Source of the DNA: an uncultured Oscillospiraceae bacterium
GTDB taxonomy: Bacteria > Bacillota > Clostridia > Oscillospirales > Oscillospiraceae
Reading direction: 5' to 3'
Length of the DNA: 64,000 nt
Assembly: GCA_958423465.1 (NCBI GenBank)
Contig: CATZRD010000001.1
Coordinates: 92,260 to 156,259 of the forward strand
Shown here: piece by piece, positions 50,442 through 59,226 of the stretch
Position numbering within the stretch: the stretch's first letter is position 1
Layout: each line of letters begins with the position of its first letter
The notes under the pieces: generated by a model
What the model saw: only the letters and a program-made list of their open reading frames with translations
The model's database searches: none
Told to the model about the DNA's origin: nothing
Translations under genes and position numbers: made by a program

Positions 50442-51902
50442 CTAACGCTTTCTCTCGATGATCCGGCGGACCAGGTCCATGTCCAGTCCCGCCCGGACCC
50501 CCGCCGCCAGCCGGTCGTACTGCCGCTCCTTGTACTGTCCCATATCAAAGCTGCCAAGGGCCGTAAAGTCCACACCCTTTTCACGGCAGACGGCCCGCAG
50601 CACTTCGTCCGCCACGCCGGGGGCGTCGAACACGCCGTGGATGTAGCTGCCGTAGACCCGGCCGGACCCGGCCATGGGCGGCAGGGAGCCGCCCCGGCCC
50701 ATGTGGATCTCGTAGCCTTCATAGGCAAGGCCGTTCAGCCCCGCCAAAAGGCCCGTGAGGCCCTGGAACACGCCCTGGGTCTGGCGCTGGATCTTCTCCC
50801 CCAGAAAAACTGTGTCCATGTCCAGAAGGCCCATGCCCGCCACGGTCTCCCCGGGAGCGGCCTCCACCCCCTGGGGGTCGGACACGGACCGGCCCATCAT
50901 CTGATAGCCGCCGCAGATGCCGATAAGGGGCGTCCCGGCGCTCACCGCCTTCAGCACTGCCGCCTCCAGGCCGCTCTGGCGCAGCCATTTCAGGTCCGCG
51001 ATGGTGCTTTTGGTCCCCGGCAGCAGGATCAGGTCCGGCCGATGGAGGGAAGCGACGCTGTCCACATACCGCACGGACACGTTGGCGTACCGCTCAAAGG
51101 GGGCGAAGTCGGTGAAGTTGGAGATCCGGGGCAGGCGGATCACCGCCAAGTCCACCGCCTTCCGGGACTGGTCCCGGCGGAACCGCTCCGTCAGGCTGTC
51201 CTCGTCGTCAATGTCCACGTCCAGATAGGGGATCACCCCCGCCACCGGGACCCTGCACAGGTCCTCCAGCTGGCGGATGCCCGGCTCCAGAATGGCCCGG
51301 TCCCCCCGGAACTTGTTGACGATGAGGCCCTTCACCCGCGCGCGCTCCTCCGGCTCCAGCAGGGCCATGGTGCCGTAGAGCTGGGCGAACACGCCTCCCC
51401 GGTCGATGTCCCCCGCCAGCAACACCGGCGCGTCCACCAGCTTGGCCAGGCCCATGTTCACGATGTCCTCGTCCTTCAGGTTGATCTCCGCGGGGCTGCC
51501 GGCCCCCTCGATGACGATGACGTCGTACTCCGCCGCCAGGCTCTCATACGCCTCCAGCACCGCGGGGACGAACTCCCGCTTCCGGCGGTAGTACTCCATG
51601 GCCCGCATATTGCCCAGCACATGGCCGTTTACGATGACCTGGCTGCCCACGTCGGTGGTGGGCTTTAAGAGAATGGGGTTCATCCGCACGTCCGGGGCGA
51701 CGCCCGCCGCCTCCGCCTGGACCACCTGGGCCCGGCCCATCTCCCCGCCGCCGGCGGTGATGAAGGAGTTCAGGGCCATGTTCTGGCTCTTGAAGGGGGC
51801 GACCCGATAACCGTCCTGCCGCAGGATCCGGCACAGCCCCGCCGCCAGCAGGCTCTTGCCCGCGTTGGACATGGTCCCCTGGATCATGATGTTCTTCGCC
51901 AT
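50442..51902 (-). CDS. cbiP: Cobyric acid synthase
   Basis: A 486-residue amidotransferase (CbiP/CobQ) that adds four amide groups to adenosyl-cobyrinate a,c-diamide. The N-terminal ATPase domain begins NIMIQGTMSNAGKSLLAAGL, with FKSQNMALNSF and EGAGSPAEINL. The glutaminase has GICGGYQMMGRSV with its nucleophile Cys, and HGVFDAPGV near the end. The start is MAKNIMIQG at 51902, where the family begins; a reading nine codons longer lacks a ribosome site. It is the last gene of the cobalamin operon. Confidence 0.96.
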   Translation of the reverse strand: MAKNIMIQGTMSNAGKSLLAAGLCRILRQDGYRVAPFKSQNMALNSFITAGGGEMGRAQVVQAEAAGVAPDVRMNPILLKPTTDVGSQVIVNGHVLGNMRAMEYYRRKREFVPAVLEAYESLAAEYDVIVIEGAGSPAEINLKDEDIVNMGLAKLVDAPVLLAGDIDRGGVFAQLYGTMALLEPEERARVKGLIVNKFRGDRAILEPGIRQLEDLCRVPVAGVIPYLDVDIDDEDSLTERFRRDQSRKAVDLAVIRLPRISNFTDFAPFERYANVSVRYVDSVASLHRPDLILLPGTKSTIADLKWLRQSGLEAAVLKAVSAGTPLIGICGGYQMMGRSVSDPQGVEAAPGETVAGMGLLDMDTVFLGEKIQRQTQGVFQGLTGLLAGLNGLAYEGYEIHMGRGGSLPPMAGSGRVYGSYIHGVFDAPGVADEVLRAVCREKGVDFTALGSFDMGQYKERQYDRLAAGVRAGLDMDLVRRIIERKR

Positions 51903-51928
51903 ATGCCGCCTCCATGCACTGAAAGTCA

Positions 51929-52621
51929 TTACGCCCTGCCGCGCTTAAGCGCCTCGACAACATCGCCCCCACAGGCGGCTACGCGCTTTTGCGCCGCCAG
52001 AAAACCGCGCCAGTAGGGAAAGAAGATGCCGGCATAGTCCTCTCCCGCACCGGGCGCCAAACTGTCTTTACTGAACCGGGGCGATAACAGCTCTGCCAGC
52101 AGCCCCTCGATCTCGGCTTTTTCCTCAAATTCAGCCTCCGACAGCAGTTCTTTGCGGCTGATATATTCCACCATTCCCTCTTCATACCAGGGGTCGATTT
52201 CATAATCCGCATCCGAAAAATACTCGCTGTGGTGGGCAAACTCATGGCCCAAAATCTGCAGCACATGGTTTTCGGTCAGACATGTCTCATAATACCTGCG
52301 TATTTTGCCGGCTGGTTCTCCTGTAAGACCTTTCAACTGGGCAAGATAGATCTCCCGCCAGACACGCAGTTCCGGGCAGAAAACAACGCGCCGCTCATTG
52401 GTATAGGAGGGGACCGGAATATCGCTCAGCCTCTTCGTGGCGGTTTCGCGGCTGGTCCACACGATCGTGCCCGGCAGTTCTTCCACCGCGTACTTCTCCC
52501 GCAGCACCGTGAGATAGCGGCACAGCTTCTCCTCTGTCCGCTGAACAAACGCCTGATAGGAGGCCAGCTCCTCCGCCGATTTCACGGCGAAAATGTGGTC
52601 AATTTGCATCCTGTCCCTCAT
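51929..52621 (-). CDS. HEXXH metallopeptidase-like protein of unknown function
   Basis: A 230-residue protein with a zincin motif HEFAH at residues 126-130 and a possible third ligand in WYEEGMVEYISR (Glu 147 or 148), the spacing of gluzincins. The rest is helical and lacks a signal peptide, so it should be cytoplasmic. It lies inside the cobalamin operon between cobD and cbiP but matches no cobalamin enzyme I know. The sequence is visibly less GC-rich than both neighbours, suggesting later insertion. Start ATG 52621 follows GGAGGAGAG. Function and family are open. Confidence 0.7.
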   Translation of the reverse strand: MRDRMQIDHIFAVKSAEELASYQAFVQRTEEKLCRYLTVLREKYAVEELPGTIVWTSRETATKRLSDIPVPSYTNERRVVFCPELRVWREIYLAQLKGLTGEPAGKIRRYYETCLTENHVLQILGHEFAHHSEYFSDADYEIDPWYEEGMVEYISRKELLSEAEFEEKAEIEGLLAELLSPRFSKDSLAPGAGEDYAGIFFPYWRGFLAAQKRVAACGGDVVEALKRGRA

Positions 52622-52704
52622 CGTTTTGTCTCTCCTCCGCAACCGACTGATATATGACTGCCGCTCCCGAAGCCGTGATCCAGCATTGCTTCATTTTGCA
52701 GCTG

Positions 52705-53763
52705 TCAGCCGCCTTTTACGATCTCCGTCAGAGCCGCCAGAAGGGTCCCGTTCTCCTCATGCCGCCTCACGGCCACACGGTACCAGCCGGGACCAAGGCC
52801 CCGGTAGTTGGCGCAGTCCCGTATGAGGATGCCCCGCTCAAGCAGCGGCTCCCACAGGGGCCTCTCACTGTAAAACAGCAGATAGTTGGCGCTGGAGGGG
52901 CAGGTCCAGAGGCCCAGTTTTTCCAGTCCCGCCTCCAGGAAGGGCCGCTCCGTCCGGATCAGCGCCCTGGCCCAGGCCAGGTAGTCCTCCTCCCCCAAGG
53001 CGGCCAGCCCCGCCTCCTGGGCCGGCAGGGACACGTTCCAGGGCTGGACCATGGCGGACATTTTCTCCAGCAGCTCCCGGTCCGCCGTCAGGCAGTATCC
53101 CAGCCGCAGGCCCGCCATGGCGTAGGTCTTGGTAAAGGCCCGGAGGATGAAAAGCCCCGGATTCGCCTCCAGATACGGGGTCATACCGGCCTCCCGGCCG
53201 GCGTCGGACAGCTCCAGAAAGCACTCGTCCAGAAAGACACGGACGCCCCGCCTCCGGCAAACCCCCAGCAGCTGGATCAGAAACCGCCGGTCCAGCAGCT
53301 GGCCCGTGGGATTGTTGGGGCTGCACAGAAAGATCGCGTCGTAGTCCGTATATTCCAGGTGCTCCAAGAGGTCCGGCCAGGGCTGAAAGCCGTTGGACCG
53401 CTTCAGCTCCCACCGCTCCACAGCGCAGCCCGCAGCCTCCAGGGCGGCGGCGTACTCGGAAAAGGTGGGGGCCGGCATCAGCGCCCGGCGGGGCCGCAGA
53501 GCGGCGCACCAGCCGTAGATCAGCTCCGCCGCGCCGCCGCCGCAGAGGATCTGCTCCTCCCTCACGCCCTCATGGGCCGCGAGAGCCGACACCAGAGCCC
53601 GGCAGGCCGGGTCCGGATATTGGTCCAGCCGCCCGGCGGCGTCCTCCACCGCCCGGACCACGGCAGGCGGCGGGCCAAGGGGGTTGGTATTGACAGAAAA
53701 GTCCAGGCGCACCGCCCGGCCGAACCGGTCCCCGCCATGGGGGTTTGTTGTCTGATAGAGCAT
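52705..53763 (-). CDS. cobD: Threonine-phosphate decarboxylase / aminotransferase-fold (CobD)
   Basis: A 352-residue PLP enzyme of fold type I. HGGDRFGRAVRLDFSVNTNP is the usual start of CobD, and the catalytic Lys lies in RAFTKTYAMAGLRLGYCL. PNNPTGQLLDRR binds PLP. It makes (R)-1-amino-2-propanol phosphate for the cobamide side chain. Histidinol-phosphate aminotransferase is the close alternative, but the cobalamin context and N-terminus favour CobD. RBS GGGAGGG lies before ATG 53763. Confidence 0.92.
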   Translation of the reverse strand: MLYQTTNPHGGDRFGRAVRLDFSVNTNPLGPPPAVVRAVEDAAGRLDQYPDPACRALVSALAAHEGVREEQILCGGGAAELIYGWCAALRPRRALMPAPTFSEYAAALEAAGCAVERWELKRSNGFQPWPDLLEHLEYTDYDAIFLCSPNNPTGQLLDRRFLIQLLGVCRRRGVRVFLDECFLELSDAGREAGMTPYLEANPGLFILRAFTKTYAMAGLRLGYCLTADRELLEKMSAMVQPWNVSLPAQEAGLAALGEEDYLAWARALIRTERPFLEAGLEKLGLWTCPSSANYLLFYSERPLWEPLLERGILIRDCANYRGLGPGWYRVAVRRHEENGTLLAALTEIVKGG

Positions 53764-53794
53764 CGCGGACCCTCCCGGAAAAAGCGTTGGTCGT

Positions 53795-54751
53795 TCAGAA
53801 AAGCAGCAGCAGCCCGGCGCAGAGGACCAGAGACAGCCCCGCCGTGACATACAGCAGGCGGCAGGCCCGGGGAATGTCCCCGTTTTCGATCTCCCGCGCC
53901 GGATCGCCGATGGTGGGCTTTTGATGGAGCGCGCCGTGATACCAGGCGTCTCCCGCCAGGCGCAGGCCCATGAGGCCGGCGCAGACCGCCTCCGTCTGGG
54001 CGGAGTTGGGGCTGGCGTGGTTCAGGCGGTCCCGGCGGAAGATCCGCCAGCCGTTTTTGACGTCCATGCCCAGCAGGGCCCCCGCCGCCAGCATCAGCAG
54101 GGCGGAGAGCCGGGCGGGGATGAAATTCATCACGTCGTCCATTTTGGCGGGCACAAGCCCGATGTTCTGATAGGGCGGCTCCACATACCCCAGCATGGAG
54201 TCCATGGTGTTCACCGCCTTGTAGAACATCCCCAGAGGCGCGCCCCCCAGAGCGATGAAGAGCATGGGGGCCACCACCCCGTCGGAGGTGTTCTCCGCCA
54301 CCGTTTCCACCGCGGCCCGGGCCACGCCCCTGGCGTCCAGCCGCTGGGTATCCCGGCCCACGATCATGCTAACCGCCTGCCGGGAAGCCTGCAGGTCCCC
54401 GGTCTCCAGGGCGGCGTGGACCTTCATGGCCTCCGTCCCCAGGGACCTGGCCGCCAGGATCTGCCAGCACATGAGGCTCTCCACGGCAAGGCCCAGCCAG
54501 GGCGTGAGATCATAGCACAGCCGCAGCAGGAAAAAGGGCACGGCGAAGGAAAGTCCCGCCGTGATGAGCCACAGAAGGCCCCCAGCCAGATTTTCTCCCC
54601 GGACTGTTCTGGGAAAAATCCTGCGCAGACCCCGCTCCAGGGCGGAGATGAGCCTGCCCATCAGCACCACCGGGTGGGGGAAGCCGTGGGGGTCCCCCAC
54701 CGCCAGATCCACAGCGCTGCCAATGAGCAGCGCCATCAGACGCCAGTTCAT
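53795..54751 (-). CDS. cbiB: Adenosylcobinamide-phosphate synthase
   Basis: A 318-residue integral membrane enzyme (CbiB) that joins aminopropanol phosphate to adenosylcobyrate. The N-terminus IGSAVDLAVGDPHGFPHPV is diagnostic, as is VAENTSDGVVAPMLFIALGG with APLGMFYKAVNTMDSMLGY. About six hydrophobic segments are seen. The start ATG 54751 overlaps the end of the fusion gene by four bases. Confidence 0.95.
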   Translation of the reverse strand: MNWRLMALLIGSAVDLAVGDPHGFPHPVVLMGRLISALERGLRRIFPRTVRGENLAGGLLWLITAGLSFAVPFFLLRLCYDLTPWLGLAVESLMCWQILAARSLGTEAMKVHAALETGDLQASRQAVSMIVGRDTQRLDARGVARAAVETVAENTSDGVVAPMLFIALGGAPLGMFYKAVNTMDSMLGYVEPPYQNIGLVPAKMDDVMNFIPARLSALLMLAAGALLGMDVKNGWRIFRRDRLNHASPNSAQTEAVCAGLMGLRLAGDAWYHGALHQKPTIGDPAREIENGDIPRACRLLYVTAGLSLVLCAGLLLLF

Positions 54752-56733
54752 ACCGTCTCCTCCCAGCCGAAGGTGAACAGATACACGGGATTTTGTCCCG
54801 TCATCAGGCGATAGGGGCCGGCCCTCCGGTCTCTGGCCACAGTCAGGCTGACGGTCTCAGTATAGGTAAAGGGAAATTCCTTCGCGCACGCCGTCAGCTC
54901 CGCCGCCGTCTCCAGAGCGATGGCAGCGGCCACGATCCGGACCTTTGGGTTCTTCTCCAGCGCCAAAGCGATGATATCCCGGAGGTTCCCGCCGCTGCCG
55001 CCGATAAACACATGGGTAGGGGCTGGCAGATCCCGGCAGGCCGCCGGGGCGGCCCCGGCCACCGCCGTCAGATTAGAGAGGCGGAACTTCTTCCGGTTTT
55101 CCTCCAGCAAGAGCAGGGCGTCCTCCTTCCGCTCAATGGCGTACACATGGCCCCGGCGGCACAGCCGGGCCATTTCGATAGCCACGGAGCCGGTGCCGGC
55201 CCCCACGTCCCAGCAGAGGGAGCTTTCCCGCAGGGCCAGCTTGGCCAGGGCCACAGCCCGGACCTCGCTCTTGGTCATAGGCACCACGCTCCCTGTCCGG
55301 TCCGCTCCCCGCTGGAAGGCGGCGTCGGGCAGGCCGGGGGACACCAGGGGATCGGCCCGGGAATTTTCGATGAGGACCGCGCTGAGGCTCTGGAACCGTC
55401 CCTCCGCCAGCTCCCGGGCGGTCCCCCGGGTGATCCGCTGGTCCGGGTAGCTCAGACGCTCCCCCACGCTGACGGAGACCTCCCCCAGCCCCGCCTCCGT
55501 CAGGGACCGGCAGAGGCCGGACACACCGTTCTCCCCGCCCACCAGGGCGAAGACCCGGCGGTTCCTAAGCACATCGGGAACGATATCCCGTTCCCGGCCA
55601 TGGACGCTGACAGGGACCACGTCCTCATAGGAGGTCCCAAGCTGGGCGCAGAGCGCCGACAGGGAGCTGAGTCCCGGCAGCACCCGGCAGTCAAACTCCG
55701 CCAGGGCGGGCAGCAGCTTTTTGGCGGCGCTGAAGAAGCCCACGTCCCCGGAGAGGACCACCACCGCCCGGCGCAGGTCCCGCCGCCGGCGGAGAAAGTC
55801 CCGGATGACCTCCGGCTGAATGGCGGCGAAGGTCTCCTGCCCCGGCCGGGCCAGCTCCAGCATCCGGCTGGCTCCGATGAGGCAGTCCGCCTGCCGGACG
55901 GCCCGCAGCGCCTCCTGGGTCATCTGCTCCCGGCTCCCCGGCCCGATGCCCGCCACCGTCACCCGGCGGCGGAACCGCAGGCCGTACCGCTCCTCCAGCA
56001 GCGCCAGCAGCGCCTCCGGCTCCAGTCCCTCCCGCTGGGGAGGGCGGCCCACCACCAGGGCCACGGCCCCGGCGTCCCGGGCGGCCTCCAGCTTCTCCAA
56101 AAAGCCGCCGGAGCGGCCCGTATCCTTGGTCACCAGGAACCGGGCGTCCACGGCCCGGAGGGTGGCGGCGTTCATCTCCCGGGAGAAAGGCCCCTGCATA
56201 GCGATGATGTGACTGGGCTCCAGCCCCACCTCCCGGCAGGCCGCCAGGGAGGCGTCCATGGGCAGCACCCGGGCATAGGTCCGGGCCGCAAAATCCTTCA
56301 TACCGGTGTAAAGGGAAAGTTCCTTACTGCCTGTAGTCAGCAGGACGTTGCCCTCCCGCTCGCTGAGGTACGCCGCGGCGGCGGCGGCATCCGGCACAGA
56401 GACCGCGCCGTCGCCGCCCTCCTGGCTCCCGCGGAGCAGGCGCAGGTACGGCCGCCCGGCCCCCTCGCAGGCGGCGGCGATATTCTCCGTCACCGCGCTG
56501 GCGTAGGGGTGGGTGGCGTCGATGACGCAGGCGAAATCCCGGCTTGCCAGCAGGGCCTCCATCTCCTCCTCCGTCAGCCGCCTGGCGGATATGGTCAGCT
56601 TTGGGTGGGACCCCAGCAGGGTCTGACCGTACTCCGTGGCCACGCAGGCGGTGACGGACGCGCCGGCGTCCAGCAGAGCCTCCGTCAGCTCCCGGCCCTC
56701 GGTGGTGCCGGCAAAGACGCAGAATTCATACAT
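54748..56733 (-). CDS. cbiJ-cbiE-cbiT: Cobalt-precorrin-6A reductase + cobalt-precorrin-7 methyltransferase/decarboxylase fusion (CbiJ-CbiE-CbiT)
   Basis: A 661-residue three-domain protein. Residues 1-250 are CbiJ/CobK (FCVFAGTTEGRELTEALLD, CVIDATHPYASAVTENIA), which reduces cobalt-precorrin-6A. Residues of about 257-450 are CbiE (VTVAGIGPGSREQMTQEALR), the C5 methyltransferase. Residues of about 460-661 are CbiT (SSLCWDVGAGTGSVAIEMAR), the C15 methyltransferase and decarboxylase. CbiE-CbiT fusion is common (CobL); addition of the reductase at the front is rarer. The start ATG 56733 overlaps the upstream cbiH by eight bases. No internal stop or frameshift is seen. Confidence 0.93.
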   Translation of the reverse strand: MYEFCVFAGTTEGRELTEALLDAGASVTACVATEYGQTLLGSHPKLTISARRLTEEEMEALLASRDFACVIDATHPYASAVTENIAAACEGAGRPYLRLLRGSQEGGDGAVSVPDAAAAAAYLSEREGNVLLTTGSKELSLYTGMKDFAARTYARVLPMDASLAACREVGLEPSHIIAMQGPFSREMNAATLRAVDARFLVTKDTGRSGGFLEKLEAARDAGAVALVVGRPPQREGLEPEALLALLEERYGLRFRRRVTVAGIGPGSREQMTQEALRAVRQADCLIGASRMLELARPGQETFAAIQPEVIRDFLRRRRDLRRAVVVLSGDVGFFSAAKKLLPALAEFDCRVLPGLSSLSALCAQLGTSYEDVVPVSVHGRERDIVPDVLRNRRVFALVGGENGVSGLCRSLTEAGLGEVSVSVGERLSYPDQRITRGTARELAEGRFQSLSAVLIENSRADPLVSPGLPDAAFQRGADRTGSVVPMTKSEVRAVALAKLALRESSLCWDVGAGTGSVAIEMARLCRRGHVYAIERKEDALLLLEENRKKFRLSNLTAVAGAAPAACRDLPAPTHVFIGGSGGNLRDIIALALEKNPKVRIVAAAIALETAAELTACAKEFPFTYTETVSLTVARDRRAGPYRLMTGQNPVYLFTFGWEETV

Positions 56734-57457
56734 TCCGATACCCCCTGGGAGTCACCAGACGCCCGTTGATGATCCGGGTGGAACGATTCCCCACGAACAC
56801 CGTGCAGAACATGTCCGCGGGATAGGTGAGAAGCCCCTCCAGGGTGGTGAGGACCCCTCTCTCCCCTTCCCGGCCGATGCTGTGGGCCACGCCGCAGGGC
56901 CGGTCCGGGGGAAGCTGCTCCAGCAGGATCTCCGCCGCCCGGCGGAGATAGCCGCTGCGGGTCCGGCTCTCCGGATTGTAGATGGCCATGGCCATGTCCG
57001 CCCCGGCGGCGGCCCGGAGGCGGCCGGCGATGGTCTCCCAGCCGGTGAGGCGGTCGCTGAGGCTGATGACGGCGAAATCGTGGGTCAGAGGCGCGCCCAG
57101 CAGAGCGCCGCCGCTGAGGGCGGCGGTGAGGCCGGGAACGACCTCCACCTCCGGTTCCCCGCTCTCTCCCCGGAGCTGATAGATCAGCCCCGCCATGCCG
57201 TACACACCGCTGTCGCCGGAGCACACCATGGCCACCGTGCGGCCCTTCCGGGCCTCCGCCAGGGCCATCTCGCACCGGCGGACCTCCCCGGTCATGCCGG
57301 TGGTGAGATATTCCTTGTCCGGGTAATCCCCCCGAATCAGATCCACATAGACATGGTAGCCCGCGATCACGTCGCAGGACCGCAGAACCCGGTCCGCCCG
57401 GATGGTCATATGCTCATGGCCTCCGGGGCCGATGCCCACCACATAGAGCTTGCTCAA
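56726..57457 (-). CDS. cbiH: Cobalt-precorrin-3B C17-methyltransferase
   Basis: A 243-residue SAM-dependent methyltransferase (CbiH/CobJ) that contracts the corrin ring. Family segments are LYVVGIGPGGHEHMTIRAD, GYHVYVDLI, VAMVCSGDSGVYGMAGLIYQ and VEVVPGLTAALSGGALLGAP. The start is TTG at 57457, because GGGAGGTG is five bases before it and it overlaps the cbiG stop (TTGA). A longer in-frame TTG five codons upstream would have its ribosome site inside the coding sequence. Confidence 0.94.
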   Translation of the reverse strand: MSKLYVVGIGPGGHEHMTIRADRVLRSCDVIAGYHVYVDLIRGDYPDKEYLTTGMTGEVRRCEMALAEARKGRTVAMVCSGDSGVYGMAGLIYQLRGESGEPEVEVVPGLTAALSGGALLGAPLTHDFAVISLSDRLTGWETIAGRLRAAAGADMAMAIYNPESRTRSGYLRRAAEILLEQLPPDRPCGVAHSIGREGERGVLTTLEGLLTYPADMFCTVFVGNRSTRIINGRLVTPRGYRNV

Positions 57458-58470
57458 AACCGCACCTCCCAATCATCCTCCGCCAGGGCCACGGTGACGC
57501 CGTCCATGGCGGTCTTTCTCACGATGAGCCGTCCGCCCCCTATCAGGGCGGCCCGCTCGCACACATTGTCCACGCCGGTGACGCTCTTCACAAAGGCGGA
57601 GGGGGTGAACGTCCCCGGTACCGCCGCCAGCTCCTCCGCCGTGTAGAACCGGACGGGCCAGCCCCGCCGGGCGCAGAAGTCCAAAAGTCCCGGCTCCTCC
57701 GCCTTCAGATCGATGGAGGCGCAGGAGGCCACGGCGGCGGGGTGGATCCTATGCTCCGCCAGCACCCGGTCCACCGCCTGGGCGATCCGGTCCGCGGGCG
57801 TCCCCCGGCGGCAGCCCAGCCCAAGACGCAGGACCCTGGGCACCAGCAGCAGCGTCCGGCGGAAGGGCGCTTTCTTCCGGCAGGAGACGCAGATTCCCAC
57901 CTCCCCCGCCTCTCCCAGGACCACGCCGGGGGGCAGCGCCCCGGCAATGGGGAAATCGCTTGCGAGGGGCACGTCCCCCTCCAATATAGCGGCGGACACG
58001 GCCTTGGCCTCGGCCATGCCGTCCATATGCAGCCCCGCCCGGGCCGCCCAGGCGTCCACGGAGAAGCGGCGGTTTATGTCCGTGGCGGTGGTGACCACCG
58101 GCACGGCCCCCAGGGCCTCCGCCAGATGGCAGGTCAGGTCGTTGGCCCCGCCGATGTGGCCGGAGAGCAGGGAGATAACGAACCGGCCCAGCTCGTCCAC
58201 GCAGAGCACCGCCGGGTCCGTGCGCTTGCTGCGCACATGGGGGGCGATCTCCCGGACGGCGATGCCGCAGGCCCCCACGAACACCATGGCGTCCGCCCAG
58301 GCGAACACCTCACCGTAGAAATCCCGGCTGGGCCGGGGGATGGGAACAAAATCCGGCTCGCGCAGCCGCTCCACGGTGTAAAGCCGCTTCTCCTCCCCCG
58401 GAAGAGCCGCCGCCGCCCGGCGGGCGGTATCGCAGCCCCGGCGGGAGAAGGCCATCACCGCCAGCTTCAC
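57454..58470 (-). CDS. cbiG: Cobalt-precorrin 5A hydrolase
   Basis: A 338-residue CbiG that opens the ring A lactone and releases acetaldehyde in the anaerobic pathway. Central-domain hallmarks are FVGACGIAVREIAPHVRSKR, VLCVDELGRFVISLLSGHIG and VVTTATDINRRFSVDAWA; the C-terminal domain has LGLGCRRGTPADRI. The start ATG 58470 overlaps cbiF by four bases. Confidence 0.95.
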   Translation of the reverse strand: MKLAVMAFSRRGCDTARRAAAALPGEEKRLYTVERLREPDFVPIPRPSRDFYGEVFAWADAMVFVGACGIAVREIAPHVRSKRTDPAVLCVDELGRFVISLLSGHIGGANDLTCHLAEALGAVPVVTTATDINRRFSVDAWAARAGLHMDGMAEAKAVSAAILEGDVPLASDFPIAGALPPGVVLGEAGEVGICVSCRKKAPFRRTLLLVPRVLRLGLGCRRGTPADRIAQAVDRVLAEHRIHPAAVASCASIDLKAEEPGLLDFCARRGWPVRFYTAEELAAVPGTFTPSAFVKSVTGVDNVCERAALIGGGRLIVRKTAMDGVTVALAEDDWEVRF

Positions 58471-59222
58471 CTGGTCCCCTCCCGGAAGAGGGTGGTAAAG
58501 CCTGGATCATACAGCTTGGACCGGGCATACGTCTCCCCCATGCAGCCTCCCACAATGATAAGGGCGGTGTTTTTAAATCCCGCCGCCGTCACGGTGTCGT
58601 GGAGGGTGCCCACGGTGCACCGGCAGATCTTCTCCTCCGGCCAGGTGGCCTTGTACACCACCGCCGCCGGTGTATCAGGGCCGCAGCCCCCCGCCAGCAG
58701 CTCGGCCTGGAGCTTCTCCGTCAGGCCGGTGCTGAGAAAGAGCACCATGGTGGCCCCGTGGGCGGCCAGGGAACGGATGGACTCCCGCTCCGGCACCGGG
58801 GTGCGCCCGGCGGTGCGGGTGATGATGACGGTCTGGCTCACATCCGGCAGGGTGTACTCCGCCCGGAGGGCAGCCGCCGCGCCGCAGAAGGCGCTGACCC
58901 CGGGGCACACGTCGTAATCGACGCCCAGGGCCTCCAGGGCGTCGAACTGCTCCCGCACCGCGCCGTAAATACTGGAGTCCCCGGTGTGGAGGCGGACGGT
59001 GGTCCTGCCGGCGGCCTCGGCGGCCCGGATGACCTCCAGCACCTGCTCCAGGGTCATCTCCGCGCTGTTGTGGATCTCGCAGTCCTCCCGGGTATAGCGG
59101 AGCACCTCCGGATTTACCAGGCTCCCGGCGTAGATCACCACGTCGGCCTCCCCCAGGAGCCTCGCCCCCCGGACGGTGATAAGATCGGCGGCGCCGCTGC
59201 CCGCGCCAACAAAATGTACCAT
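58467..59222 (-). CDS. cbiF: Cobalt-precorrin-4 C11-methyltransferase
   Basis: A 251-residue SAM-dependent enzyme (CbiF/CobM). Hallmarks are VHFVGAGSGAADLITVRGA, VIYAGSLVNPEVL, TTVRLHTGDSSIYGAVREQ and YDVCPGVSAFCGAAAALRAE. Start ATG 59222 lies four bases after the stop of cbiD. Confidence 0.96.
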   Translation of the reverse strand: MVHFVGAGSGAADLITVRGARLLGEADVVIYAGSLVNPEVLRYTREDCEIHNSAEMTLEQVLEVIRAAEAAGRTTVRLHTGDSSIYGAVREQFDALEALGVDYDVCPGVSAFCGAAAALRAEYTLPDVSQTVIITRTAGRTPVPERESIRSLAAHGATMVLFLSTGLTEKLQAELLAGGCGPDTPAAVVYKATWPEEKICRCTVGTLHDTVTAAGFKNTALIIVGGCMGETYARSKLYDPGFTTLFREGTR

Positions 59223-59226
59223 AGCT

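Noticed and set aside
54793..56769. 658-codon plus-strand open frame
   Set aside because: Antisense of the CbiJ-CbiE-CbiT fusion; no domain and no ribosome site.
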